This document shows positions 26,598-34,144 of a DNA stretch of 45,231 bases, in pieces. The stretch is from assembly GCA_027365835.1 (NCBI GenBank), contig DAHXLU010000025.1, positions 1 through 45,231 of the forward strand. Reading direction: 5' to 3'. The stretch's first letter is position 1, and every line of letters starts with the position of its first letter. The stretch comes from JAJZMA01 sp021850405. Lineage in GTDB: Bacteria > Chloroflexota > Dormibacteria > Aeolococcales > Aeolococcaceae. The notes beneath the pieces were generated by a model that was given only the letters and a program-made list of their open reading frames with translations, was not told where the DNA came from and searched no databases. A program made the position numbers and the translations under genes.

Positions 26598-26816
26598 TCA
26601 GGAGGCCCTTTTCAGGTCACGGTCGCCCTGGCTGGTTTTGGGCGTGGAGCGGCTGGCTACGGGTGGCACCTCAAGCTTTGGGACCAGCCGGGTGGCTGTG
26701 CGTGACCCACACTCCGGACACTGGAATGACCCCCCGATTGGGTTGTTGTCCGCGTCATAGTAGATGACAGCTATCCTGTGGGAGGAGCACTGCGGACATA
26801 GCGGGTGGGTGGTCAT
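26598..26816 (-). CDS. Small zinc-ribbon protein
   Basis: The 72-residue protein has two CxxC pairs: CPQC at about residues 7-10 and CPEC at about 33-36. They are 22 residues apart, with a beta-hairpin-type segment (IAVIYYDADNNPIGGSFQ) between them. This is a classic four-cysteine zinc ribbon. The tail of about 30 residues is basic and Pro/Ser-rich. It could bind nucleic acid or protein; no specific family is recognised. The start ATG at 26816 has a strong AAGGAGG 6-9 bases upstream; the GTG just before it (26819) is less likely. It is divergent from rsmG with about 60 bases between the starts, so the promoters must overlap. Confidence 0.7.
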   Translation of the reverse strand: MTTHPLCPQCSSHRIAVIYYDADNNPIGGSFQCPECGSRTATRLVPKLEVPPVASRSTPKTSQGDRDLKRAS

Positions 26817-26879
26817 CACAAAGCCTCCTTCGCCGTGGACAGCAACTACCCATTATTGTCGCACGTTCTCGCTCCAGAG

Positions 26880-27509
26880 ATGGACATGTATATGAAAAGT
26901 CACATTACCGATCCTGGGGCAGCTCCGCAGTTGCCGCAACCGGTCCAAAGTCTCCTTGAGACCTATCTGGCAGAGCTGTACCGCTGGAATGTCCGGCTCA
27001 ACCTGACTACAGTCCCCCCGGAGCTGGCCTGGGAGCGGCATGTTGTGGAGCCGCTACTGAACCTGGAGAGCAGTCTTGGGCGGGACTGGGATGGGATGGT
27101 TGTTGCCGATCTTGGCAGCGGCTGTGGCGTACCTGGTATCCCATGTGCGCTGGCCTTTGCTCCATCCAGGATGGTCCTTGTAGAGAGGGATGAACGCAAG
27201 GCGGCCTTTCTTGCCCATGTGTCGGGGTTGCTGGAGCTTGGGACGGTAGATGTGTTGGCGCGGTCGGCGGAGGAGGCGGGAAGGGATCCTGACCATAGCT
27301 CCAGGTTCGATCTCGTCGTCACGCGGGCAGCCGGCAGGCTGGACCGGGTGATCCGGATCGGAATGCCCCTTTTGCGCCCGGGGGGGAGAATCGCGGCACT
27401 CGCGCGCCCGGATGCGCCCATGCTTGAGCTGCTGGCGGTGGCAGCAACAGGATGTGGGGCGCTCCTGGACCACGTGGACACAGGGTGTGTCGTCGTGCGG
27501 AAACGGTAG
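26880..27509 (+). CDS. rsmG: 16S rRNA (guanine527-N7)-methyltransferase RsmG
   Basis: The product has 209 residues from the ATG at 26880. RsmG (GidB) methylates G527 in 16S rRNA with S-adenosylmethionine. The SAM site DLGSGCGVPGIP is at about residues 77-88. The N-terminal helix with LAELYRWNVRLNLTTV matches the family, as do the next strand (MVLVERDERKAAFL) and the VVTRAAGRLDRV segment. Length fits the usual 200-240. Two other ATGs follow within five codons. rsmG is often beside parAB, mnmG or yidC near the replication origin. None of these is here, and instead it starts a long plus-strand run. Confidence 0.93.
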   Translation: MDMYMKSHITDPGAAPQLPQPVQSLLETYLAELYRWNVRLNLTTVPPELAWERHVVEPLLNLESSLGRDWDGMVVADLGSGCGVPGIPCALAFAPSRMVLVERDERKAAFLAHVSGLLELGTVDVLARSAEEAGRDPDHSSRFDLVVTRAAGRLDRVIRIGMPLLRPGGRIAALARPDAPMLELLAVAATGCGALLDHVDTGCVVVRKR

Positions 27510-27511
27510 CA

Positions 27512-27685
27512 ATGCAGCTCTTTTGGGGGGATGGTGGCGAGCGGGTTTACACCTGGTTTGTAATCTGCTCTATTGAGGGAAAGGATCCGGGAGCCCGGTA
27601 TGAGGCCAGGAAAAAGGTGGATGGCACTACCGTGGTCTGTCCCTGCCGCTTTTGGGAAAGGCTGTCTTGCGGCGCAGAGGTGTGA
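27512..27685 (+). CDS. Possible 57-aa protein directly after rsmG
   Basis: A short frame starts two bases after the rsmG stop (ATGCAGCTCTTTTGG) and ends at TGA 27685. The product, MQLFWGDGGERVYTWFVICS in its first 20 residues, ends with a segment holding VVCPCRFWERLSCGAEV. It has balanced composition and four cysteines, two of them in CPC. It is too short to identify, and the ribosome-binding site is weak. Adjacency to rsmG and a protein-like composition are the only arguments. Confidence 0.35.
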   Translation: MQLFWGDGGERVYTWFVICSIEGKDPGARYEARKKVDGTTVVCPCRFWERLSCGAEV

Positions 27686-27725
27686 CGGGAAAGGATGGTT
27701 GCCGCGTTCCAGTAGTGATTGGGAC

Positions 27726-27734
27726 TGCTATACT
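27726..27734 (+). promoter_or_regulatory. Extended -10 promoter candidate for the first lipoprotein gene
   Basis: TGC followed by TATACT matches an extended -10 element (TGnTATAAT). No good -35 box is seen. It lies about 135 bases before the lipoprotein start. Confidence 0.35.
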
Positions 27735-27867
27735 CTCCACCTGTTGTGCCTGTATGGGTCGGTACTGGTGGATTGCTGACAGGGTTGTTTTATACAGGCT
27801 GTTGGGATTTTAGTTCAGTGAGGTCATCTGGAAAATGGTTTCAGGTGGTCCATGGGGGAGCCATCAA

Positions 27868-28620
27868 ATGAGGAAGTGGAGCTTTGGTGTTGCGGTTGCG
27901 GGCGTTGTTGCAGTATCTGCACTGGCTGGGTGTGGGGCTGCACCCAACGGTATCCAGAACAAGACTGCTGCACAGGCATATAGCGCCATGAAGGCAGCCG
28001 TTGCAGCGACCAGTGGTGCCAATTTCTCAGGAAACGCCTCAGAGGGGACCACGAAGATGTCTTTTTCTGGCGCGCTTGCCATGAAGAAGCTTAGCCTGAC
28101 CGGCCTTACTGCTACCGCCAACTCTGGAGCTGCTGTAGCACAGGTATGGGTGGTCAATGATGAGGGATATCTGCAGTTCAATCAGCAGGTGGTCTCCCTG
28201 GTGTTGCCGCTGCTTGGGTCTTCAGCCTCTTCCAGTCTCTCCACTGAAGCTGGGTTACTGGCCGGAAAGTGTATTGACCTGGGCAGTACCACATCCTCCT
28301 CCGGCTCTCCCATTGCCTCCATTGGCCTTACCTCTGGCCAGCTTTTGGCAGGTAGTGCGCCAGCAGGAGTAAAGAAGGGGGCGGTCACCACCGTGGATGG
28401 CCAGTCGGTACTGCCGCTTACCTACGGTACGTCCACTGTCTACATAGCTACCACAGGTCCAGCCTTGCCAGTTGAGATAACAGGGAAGAGCAGCGGTACT
28501 ACAGCGACCTTGACCTTCTCCAACTGGAACAACATAGGGGCCATGAAGGCTCCGTCGGGCTGTGTAAATCTGAAATCACTTCTTGGAGGTGCGAGCCCTT
28601 CACCTTCGCCAGCGGCCTGA
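27868..28620 (+). CDS. Lipoprotein, paralogue of the gene at 29871
   Basis: The product has 250 residues from the ATG at 27868, preceded by GGGGGAG at a good distance. Its N-terminal signal ends in a lipobox, SALAGC, with the lipidated cysteine at about residue 22. The mature part starts with an AAQAYSAMKAAVAAT helix, and strands of small residues follow. A GYLQFNQQ segment, a KKGAVTTVDGQSVLPL segment and TLTFSNWNNIGAMKAPSGC close it. The layout resembles the lipid-carrier lipoproteins of the LppX/LprG or LolA type (helix plus half-barrel), but that is inference. Thr and Ser are abundant. A cysteine near residue 135 and one near the end may pair. It is related to the lipoprotein two genes downstream. 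Confidence 0.75.
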   Translation: MRKWSFGVAVAGVVAVSALAGCGAAPNGIQNKTAAQAYSAMKAAVAATSGANFSGNASEGTTKMSFSGALAMKKLSLTGLTATANSGAAVAQVWVVNDEGYLQFNQQVVSLVLPLLGSSASSSLSTEAGLLAGKCIDLGSTTSSSGSPIASIGLTSGQLLAGSAPAGVKKGAVTTVDGQSVLPLTYGTSTVYIATTGPALPVEITGKSSGTTATLTFSNWNNIGAMKAPSGCVNLKSLLGGASPSPSPAA

Positions 28621-28785
28621 AAGGCAGCCCTGCTACTTTCCTGCCAGTTCGGCTGAACGCGACAGGGGGGTATCCAAACGGGAGAGGGTGCCTTGTTGTG
28701 CGGGGATGCGTAAGCCTGGCTGGTTGGCAGCAGGTGTAGTAGCTACCGGTTGGGAGCCCCACGTGGAGGTGGGAGATCTGGAGGG

Positions 28786-29613
28786 ATGCGGGTGATAAGC
28801 TTTGGGAACGGCGGTTTTGGGAACAACAATGCCGGGATGGGATCGCAGGGGGGGCTGGTAGTAGGGGGCCGGGCCGGGGGCTGCTGCGGTATTGCTGTGG
28901 TATCCCTTATCGGGGCGGTGTTTCTCCTTTTTGGGATTTTTAGTCTGCCAGCGTATGAGCAGTTTTCTGCGGCAAAAGCATGCGGAGCGCCAGGGAGCGT
29001 AGCTTCGAACTGCCTGAGTACGCTGCAGGCAACGGTGGCCTCCGCCAACCAGTCCACCTCCTTCAACCACAATACGAACGGTGGTACGACTACCACTACA
29101 ACTACGGTAGTTGATTTCAGCACTACGACAGGTGCCGCTATCCCGCCTGCAACCTTTGGACAGGCCATCGGCGTGGCTACTGGCGAGCAGGTGACAGTCT
29201 CCCTCTGGACAGCAAAAAATGAGGTGGTATCGATGACAGCAGCTGGTAGCAGTTATGCCACCAGTGTCGCTCCAGGTTTGTTTCCGATTATTCTCGGGTT
29301 TGGTGTGGCGGGCTTTACCTTCCTGCTGGATCTCCTCATATTGTTTACTTCAGTGCTTGGGAGGGGAGTGCCCGCTATGGCGCTGTCTCCAGCGGCTCCC
29401 ATGGGCTTTGGCCCTGGGATGGGACAGGGCATGGGTGGCCCCATGGGGCCGCAGCCGTTTGCTCCCCCTGGCACCCCTCTTTCAGGTGGTGGGGGATTTG
29501 GCACTACAGATCCCAATGCCCCGTATGGGGACACTTCGTCCCAGCAGTGGTCGCCGGGTGGAGATCAGGGCTTTACCCCACCACCACCCCCTTCAGGCCA
29601 GTCTCCCTTCTAA
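28786..29613 (+). CDS. Two-span membrane protein with glycine-rich head and proline-rich tail
   Basis: The product has 275 residues from the ATG at 28786. A Gly/Asn-rich start (VISFGNGGFGNNNAGMG) leads to a first membrane span at about 35-58. An outside loop of about 100 residues is rich in Thr, Ser and Asn, including a run of threonines, and has two cysteines. A second span lies at about 168-198. The cytoplasmic tail is Pro/Gly/Met-rich and ends in proline repeats. Such tails are common in actinobacterial and Chloroflexota-type membrane proteins of unknown role. The gene lies between the two related lipoproteins, all on the plus strand, so a shared role is plausible. The frame opens earlier (28750), without support. 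Confidence 0.6.
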   Translation: MRVISFGNGGFGNNNAGMGSQGGLVVGGRAGGCCGIAVVSLIGAVFLLFGIFSLPAYEQFSAAKACGAPGSVASNCLSTLQATVASANQSTSFNHNTNGGTTTTTTTVVDFSTTTGAAIPPATFGQAIGVATGEQVTVSLWTAKNEVVSMTAAGSSYATSVAPGLFPIILGFGVAGFTFLLDLLILFTSVLGRGVPAMALSPAAPMGFGPGMGQGMGGPMGPQPFAPPGTPLSGGGGFGTTDPNAPYGDTSSQQWSPGGDQGFTPPPPPSGQSPF

Positions 29614-29870
29614 AACAAGGAGAGCCGCATGGCCTCGTGGCACAGGGGAATGAGCCTGCGCTCGTAATGATCCTGGCCCTGGGCAAGGCGCAAGCGCAAG
29701 CGTGCGATGCAATAGGATGAGGGTATGGAGCGAGAAGGCCGCCTGGATTGCAGGTTGCCTGTTTACAGGGGACCTGGACCTTCTTCCTTCTCTAGAGGTG
29801 GAAAGGTGGAGAACGGGTCAGCTCTCTTTGCTCGCAGGAGGGGCGGGTTTGACCTGGCTGGAGGGTAGCT

Positions 29871-30713
29871 GTGGCGGGTGACAGGGATATGGGAGTGGGA
29901 ACCGGGCCGGGACCGGAAGGTCTCTGTGGTGCGCTTGGTAGTGGACGGGGTCGCCGGTGTACAGTCCTTCTCTTTTTTCTTTTGTCCGCCTTTCTCTTTT
30001 ATGGCTGCGGGGGCGAGCCGAGCGTATCCCAGGAGAGCGCTGCCCAGATATACGCCGCCATGCAGGTTGCAATCGAACATGCTGCTTCAGTAACGGTTTC
30101 TGGCAATGCTGTCTACGATGGTATTGACCTTGGCTACCACCTCGACGAACGGTTCTCCAGCGGTCAGGTGGTTGCCCTCTATCTGCAGCTGGGAGCAGGC
30201 GGGGGGGAAGTTTATGTCTGGGACCAGGGAGGGAAAGGGTATCTCAGGTTTGACCAGAAGGGTATGGCTGCGCTTTTGCCGACCCTGCGCCGGAAATTTC
30301 CCGCAGTTGCTACCCTTGCTCCAGCCCTTTTTCTGTTTTCGGGCGGCTGCGTTCTGGCCCCTGCCAGTGGGGGGGTTGATTCCCCGGTCGGGCTCCTTGC
30401 CCAGGCTCTTTTCCCCTCCAGCTTCCTGCCGCTTTCTGCCCCCAGAGGGCTTTCCAAGGGCACGGTCACGAGAGTTGGCCAGGTTGAGGCGATTCCGCTC
30501 ACCGCTGTGACAGCAGGTAAGGGATTTAGGGTTGATGTGGCGCTCCATGGAGGCCTGCCGGCCAGTTATCTGACGATAGGGGAAAGCAACAGCGTGACCA
30601 TGACGTTTTCCTCGTGGGATCATGCGGTAGTGCCAGCGGCGCCATCTGGTTGTTCAACGCTCCCTGGCATGACTGGCATCCTTTCTTCGATAAGTGGAGC
30701 CAGCGGAGGTTAG
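29871..30713 (+). CDS. Lipoprotein, paralogue of the gene at 27868
   Basis: The product has 280 residues from a GTG at 29871, which has GGAGGG about seven bases upstream. The N-terminal 30 residues are Gly- and Arg-rich, so the hydrophobic signal comes late (VLLFFLLSAFLFYGC), and the lipidated cysteine is at about residue 46. The mature domain shares the order of motifs with the lipoprotein at 27868: AAQIYAAMQVAIEHA, GYLRFDQKGM, SKGTVTRVGQVEAIPL, VTMTFSSWDH and APSGC. They are therefore distant paralogues, not a recent duplication. The extended N-region is unusual for a lipoprotein; a later in-frame ATG (29889) still leaves a long one. The next gene starts 73 bases later. Confidence 0.72.
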   Translation: MAGDRDMGVGTGPGPEGLCGALGSGRGRRCTVLLFFLLSAFLFYGCGGEPSVSQESAAQIYAAMQVAIEHAASVTVSGNAVYDGIDLGYHLDERFSSGQVVALYLQLGAGGGEVYVWDQGGKGYLRFDQKGMAALLPTLRRKFPAVATLAPALFLFSGGCVLAPASGGVDSPVGLLAQALFPSSFLPLSAPRGLSKGTVTRVGQVEAIPLTAVTAGKGFRVDVALHGGLPASYLTIGESNSVTMTFSSWDHAVVPAAPSGCSTLPGMTGILSSISGASGG

Positions 30714-30773
30714 AGCGCTGGTTTACTGGTTACGGAGGTGGGCACAGAAGGTGCTGGTGGGCTCATCCCCGTG

Positions 30774-30779
30774 TAAACT
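30774..30779 (+). promoter_or_regulatory. -10 hexamer of a likely leaderless promoter (DUF916-type protein)
   Basis: TAAACT is followed by 7 bases and the GTG at 30787. No Shine-Dalgarno precedes that codon. Confidence 0.5.
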
Positions 30780-30786
30780 TGAAACT

Positions 30787-31908
30787 GTGAACACATCTGT
30801 CAATGTCAGAGGGAAATGGTTGCGGAGCCTGCTCGCGCTGGTTCTTGGCGTTGCAGCTACAATGATAGGCGTTTCGGGAAGCTATGCAGCCACCAATGGG
30901 AATGTGTCCATTGGGGCTGGGGATGCTGGCAAGGGAGCGCAGTATTTTACCCTGCACCTTAGTCCCGGTGGCAGCTTTACGGGGTATGTAATTGTAGGCA
31001 ATGTTTCCCCCGTGCCAGCTACCCTGGACATATATAGCGTTAATGCGGCAACGGGTACAACCTCGGGAATTGTCTATCTGAATCAGAATAGCCCGGAAAG
31101 GACTGTTGCCAACTGGGTTGTTCCAGCAGTGAGCAGTGTTTATCTGCAGCCCAACAAGTCGACCAAAGTGTATTTCACGGTGAAGGTGCCACTCAATGCT
31201 ACCCCAGGGGATCACCTGGCAGGGGTGGTTGTGCAAAATGCCAAGCCGGTCACTACCACCAGCCACAATTTTGGCGTGGTCACCGTTGATCGAGGTGCGG
31301 TTGGGGTTCTTATTGTGGTCCCCGGTCCAGCAGCATTCAAGCTCGCAATCACCGGCGCTGCCATTGTTCCAACCTCGGCTACTGGGACAGCGTCAGTTCA
31401 GATAGATCTAAATGATGTTGGCAATCTGTACGCAAACCCGACCCTGTCGGTCACTCTATCCGGGCCGAATGGGTATCACCAGACAGTGCCAGTCCTGCCA
31501 TGCATTCCTGCCAAGGAATATTGCGGACAGCTGGGTACAATATTGCCAGACAACCCAATTCCATTTGATTTCCCCTGGCCGGCTGCTCTCCAGCCAGGGC
31601 AGTACACGATATCCATCACCGGCTCTTCCCAGCAGTATCCTTCGCAGGTTGTCCATTTCGTTACCAGGTTTGATCTGAAAACTGCCCTGGTGCAGACCAT
31701 CCCCAATGCACCCCGGCCACCGGTTGTCTCGCATCTGATAATTCCAGCCTGGCTGCTACTGCTTGTCGTAGTTCTGGTGTTTCTTCTTCTGTTGACCGCT
31801 TACTTTCTTGGTTACGAGCTTCCAAGGCGGCGCCGGAAGAGGGAAACTGGAATTGAGAATGATCCAAAGAAGCGGGCTGCTGCCAAGGAGAGGCTGAGCC
31901 GGCTCTAG
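30787..31908 (+). CDS. DUF916/WxL-interacting-type surface protein with C-terminal membrane anchor
   Basis: The product has 373 residues from the GTG at 30787. A signal peptide (about 1-36, ending SYAA) is followed by a beta-rich domain (about 40-175). It shows the hallmarks of DUF916 (WxL protein peptidoglycan domain): GAQYFTLHLSPGGSFTGYVIVGN, in segments, then PATLDIYSVNA and PLNATPGDHLAGVVV. A second Ig-like domain follows (about 185-310). A single span at about 325-348 leads to a short Arg/Lys-rich cytoplasmic tail. In Firmicutes, such proteins bind peptidoglycan and hold WxL-domain partners at the surface. A WxL-like secreted protein is encoded next, which supports that role here. A weak hairpin and six T follow the stop. 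Confidence 0.8.
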   Translation: MNTSVNVRGKWLRSLLALVLGVAATMIGVSGSYAATNGNVSIGAGDAGKGAQYFTLHLSPGGSFTGYVIVGNVSPVPATLDIYSVNAATGTTSGIVYLNQNSPERTVANWVVPAVSSVYLQPNKSTKVYFTVKVPLNATPGDHLAGVVVQNAKPVTTTSHNFGVVTVDRGAVGVLIVVPGPAAFKLAITGAAIVPTSATGTASVQIDLNDVGNLYANPTLSVTLSGPNGYHQTVPVLPCIPAKEYCGQLGTILPDNPIPFDFPWPAALQPGQYTISITGSSQQYPSQVVHFVTRFDLKTALVQTIPNAPRPPVVSHLIIPAWLLLLVVVLVFLLLLTAYFLGYELPRRRRKRETGIENDPKKRAAAKERLSRL

Positions 31909-32302
31909 TTTTTTGCCGTTCCATAGCCTGCTGGAGCTTGTGGAGCGCTGGCCCTCTCATCTCCGGCACTGTTTGGATGCTGGATATTGTGTGTGATAGG
32001 AGTAGAAGAGCTTCCGGATGGCTGGTGTGCCGGGGGGGCTGATGCCGTTTGGCATGTGCAGATTGTGCAGCGCTGGTGTGACCGGCCCGGCACTTACTGC
32101 TGGGAAGGCATCTTGCCATCTTCTGGTTCATGGGCTCTAATGCAGTCCGTTCCAGTCTGGGTTGGCACTGGCGCCGGGGACTTGGTTGCCACCTTGTGAC
32201 AGAGCTGTTTCCGTTTGGGGGAGGCTGGCGTGACAATGCTATGCCATCCTCTCATGTGGGGCCAAACTGTAAGAGCCATAGAAAAGGAGCTAGGAGAGAG
32301 AC
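31909..32302. other. Intergenic region before the WxL-like gene
   Basis: The first bases after the stop form a T-run (31909-31914) behind a weak GAGCC/GGCTC palindrome, a possible terminator. Nearer the next gene, GTGACA at about 32230 resembles a -35 element without a good -10. No gene is supported. Confidence 0.35.
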
Positions 32303-32911
32303 ATGAGATTTAGAGACCGCAAGAAGGAGATGGCAGGCATCGTCATTGGCGTTGCCGCTATCGCAGTATTCAATGCTGGAGCACTGGCTGCTACAACCGG
32401 GTCGGTGACCATTTCGGGCACCACGTCCGGCTCGTATTCGGCCGGGTTTACCAATATTACGTTTACGGCTGCAACACTGGGTACCACTACATCCGGGACC
32501 AGCACGATTACTACGGCTGACACCTCAGGAACAAATGCTGGATGGAACATCACGATGAATGCCACCGCATTCTATGACAGCACAAGTGCAACATATCTGG
32601 GGACAAGTTCAACAACAGCAAATGATACCCTGACGCTGAATGCCTACCCCAGTCTCACTGGTAGTGGATGTACGGCCCCAACCAACACCGGGACAGGGGC
32701 GGTTAGCTATCCAGTAACTGTTCCGCAGGAACCAGATACCAGTTCCACGGCAGTGCCGACTGCGGGGGTAGTCATGATTGCTGCTGCTAGCTCTGGAGAG
32801 GGTAGCTGCTCAGGTACTGGGACTTTCGATCTGGTGATTCCGGCCAATGCGACACCTGAGACCACAGCCTACACGTCAACGCTTACATCTACGATTGCCT
32901 CTGGTCCGTAA
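32303..32911 (+). CDS. Secreted WxL-like surface protein (divergent)
   Basis: The 202-residue product has a signal peptide (about 1-29, ending GALA) and then an almost entirely beta-type sequence rich in Thr, Ser, Gly and Ala, with few charged residues. GWNITMNATAF at about 80-90 resembles the first WxL motif of that domain. The C-terminus (AYTSTLTSTIASGP) resembles the closing strand of WxL domains, but the usual tryptophan there is replaced by serine. Cys123 and Cys169 may form a disulfide. WxL domains attach non-covalently to peptidoglycan. The upstream neighbour is a DUF916-type protein, the normal partner. TAGGAGAG gives a good ribosome-binding site, and a strong terminator follows. Confidence 0.65.
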   Translation: MRFRDRKKEMAGIVIGVAAIAVFNAGALAATTGSVTISGTTSGSYSAGFTNITFTAATLGTTTSGTSTITTADTSGTNAGWNITMNATAFYDSTSATYLGTSSTTANDTLTLNAYPSLTGSGCTAPTNTGTGAVSYPVTVPQEPDTSSTAVPTAGVVMIAAASSGEGSCSGTGTFDLVIPANATPETTAYTSTLTSTIASGP

Positions 32912-32929
32912 GCCGGATAAGTCCATCAC

Positions 32930-32960
32930 AAAAAAGGGCTGCGAAAGCAGCCCTTTTTTA
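32930..32960 (+). terminator. Strong bidirectional intrinsic terminator
   Basis: AAAAAAGGGCTGC and GCAGCCCTTTTTT form a perfect 13-pair arm pair around a GAAA tetraloop, ending in T-runs on both strands. It closes the WxL-like gene 19 bases after its stop. Confidence 0.95.
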
Positions 32961-32980
32961 TTTGTACTGGTTTGTACTGG
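32961..32980. repeat. 10-bp tandem duplication TTTGTACTGG
   Basis: Two exact copies lie head to tail at 32961-32970 and 32971-32980, immediately after the terminator. Confidence 0.8.
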
Positions 32981-33242
32981 AGACGCAGTCAGCGGTTGCT
33001 GTGCATGCGGCAGTGGCGGTCGTCTTGCCCGCAACGGCACCCCGATCCAGAATCACCCACAGCACAGGGGGCTGCAGTTCCCCTGCCCAGCGGTCAGGTA
33101 CTGAGGGGGCTGGTACTGGTCGGTGGGGCAGATCCCTCTGCGCCTGGTCCTCCTGGGGGCCCTTTTTAGGTCGAGGCAGACCCTGAATGATAGCTGCGCC
33201 GCCAGCTAACTCGTTCCTGCCTTTCCCGGACCGGGCGGAATG

Positions 33243-33259
33243 CCCAGTGACACACTGGG
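33243..33259. promoter_or_regulatory. Perfect palindrome upstream of the amidohydrolase gene
   Basis: CCCAGTG and CACTGGG pair around ACA, and a further half-site (CACACTGG) follows at 33262-33269. The position, 18 bases before the -10 hexamer, fits an operator overlapping the -35 region. Confidence 0.5.
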
Positions 33260-33276
33260 GCACACTGGCGGTGCGG

Positions 33277-33282
33277 TAGGAT
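33277..33282 (+). promoter_or_regulatory. -10 hexamer of a likely leaderless promoter (amidohydrolase)
   Basis: TAGGAT is followed by 7 bases and the ATG at 33290. Confidence 0.45.
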
Positions 33283-33289
33283 CACAGGA

Positions 33290-34144
33290 ATGGTATCTTT
33301 CCCCCCCACCCCACTGCGATCGCTTTCGCCGGAGGCACTGGGCCGGTTTTTTGCGGATTTCCCTTTAGCCCTACTTCACCGGGAGAATGCCAACTGGCGT
33401 TATGCAGAACAACATAGCCAGCAAGGGCCCCTGGTGGAGCAACGGCAAGGGAGGGGCCCGTACAGGCACGTTCTCCTTACGGCGCCGCATGGCGGCACTC
33501 ACCTGCGAGACCTGCTGCGCAAGCCTGCCGATCAGTACACAGCCTCACTCGTACAGGTGATGGGCGGTCGACTGGACGCACCATTTGTGGTGTGGTTCGG
33601 CCGCGACTATCCAGACCCGGTTTTCAGCCGCCCTGATCCGGAACCTGTCCGCCTGCGGGAGGCTCTTGTTATTCCCATGCTGAGCGCCAAGGTGGTGCTG
33701 GATGTACACGGAATGAAGGATTCACACGGCCCTGACATCTGCATCGGTATGGGGCCTGCTCCTGGTGTGTATGAGAAGGAGCTTGCAGCTCGCCTGGAGC
33801 AACTTGGGAAGACGTTTGGTTTTGATGTCAGCCGCAATACGCCATTCAGGGGAGACCGGTCCACGTCCATCACCAGCCTCGCCCAGAGCATGGGGATTGT
33901 TGCCCTGCAACTTGAGATTGCCCACCGCTTGCGGGATCCGGTGAAGAATCCGGAGGGCGTTGTACGCCTCGCAGGCTGGATCGCAGGTGCAGTGGAGCTT
34001 TCCAGGCAGGTTGGGGCAATGGCTGTGCCTGATCCCCCATCGTCCAGCGCGAAACTGCCCCCTGGCAAACAGGGAAAAGGAGCTTCCTGGTGGAAAAGGG
34101 CATGGCGACGCCGGGAGCCTGCTCCGGATGGCAGGTATATCTGA
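33290..34144 (+). CDS. N-formylglutamate-amidohydrolase-like protein
   Basis: The product has 284 residues. The family segments are visible: VLLTAPHGGTHLRDLL at about 60-75, whose APHGG resembles the metal-binding start of N-formylglutamate deformylases, and VVLDVHGMKDSHGPDICIGMG at about 135-155. The later segment, IVALQLEIAHRLRD at about 195-210, would supply further ligands. Characterised relatives release formate from N-formylglutamate in histidine degradation, but no hut gene is nearby, and many homologues have unknown substrates. The last 50 residues are Pro/Lys/Arg-rich and outside the domain. The gene stands alone between a terminator and a gap of about 470 bases. The start lacks a Shine-Dalgarno but has a nearby -10 box and palindrome. 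Confidence 0.75.
   Translation: MVSFPPTPLRSLSPEALGRFFADFPLALLHRENANWRYAEQHSQQGPLVEQRQGRGPYRHVLLTAPHGGTHLRDLLRKPADQYTASLVQVMGGRLDAPFVVWFGRDYPDPVFSRPDPEPVRLREALVIPMLSAKVVLDVHGMKDSHGPDICIGMGPAPGVYEKELAARLEQLGKTFGFDVSRNTPFRGDRSTSITSLAQSMGIVALQLEIAHRLRDPVKNPEGVVRLAGWIAGAVELSRQVGAMAVPDPPSSSAKLPPGKQGKGASWWKRAWRRREPAPDGRYI

Larger units (their letters stand above)
32981..33289. other. Intergenic region before the N-formylglutamate-hydrolase-like gene
   Basis: About 310 bases carry no supported gene. Short frames on both strands look like shadows. A palindrome (33243-33259) and a -10 box lie at the 3' end. Confidence 0.5.

Noticed and set aside
32958..33263. Minus-strand frame of about 100 codons ending in the terminator
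   Set aside because: Its stop lies in the terminator stem and there is no ribosome-binding site; composition is not protein-like.
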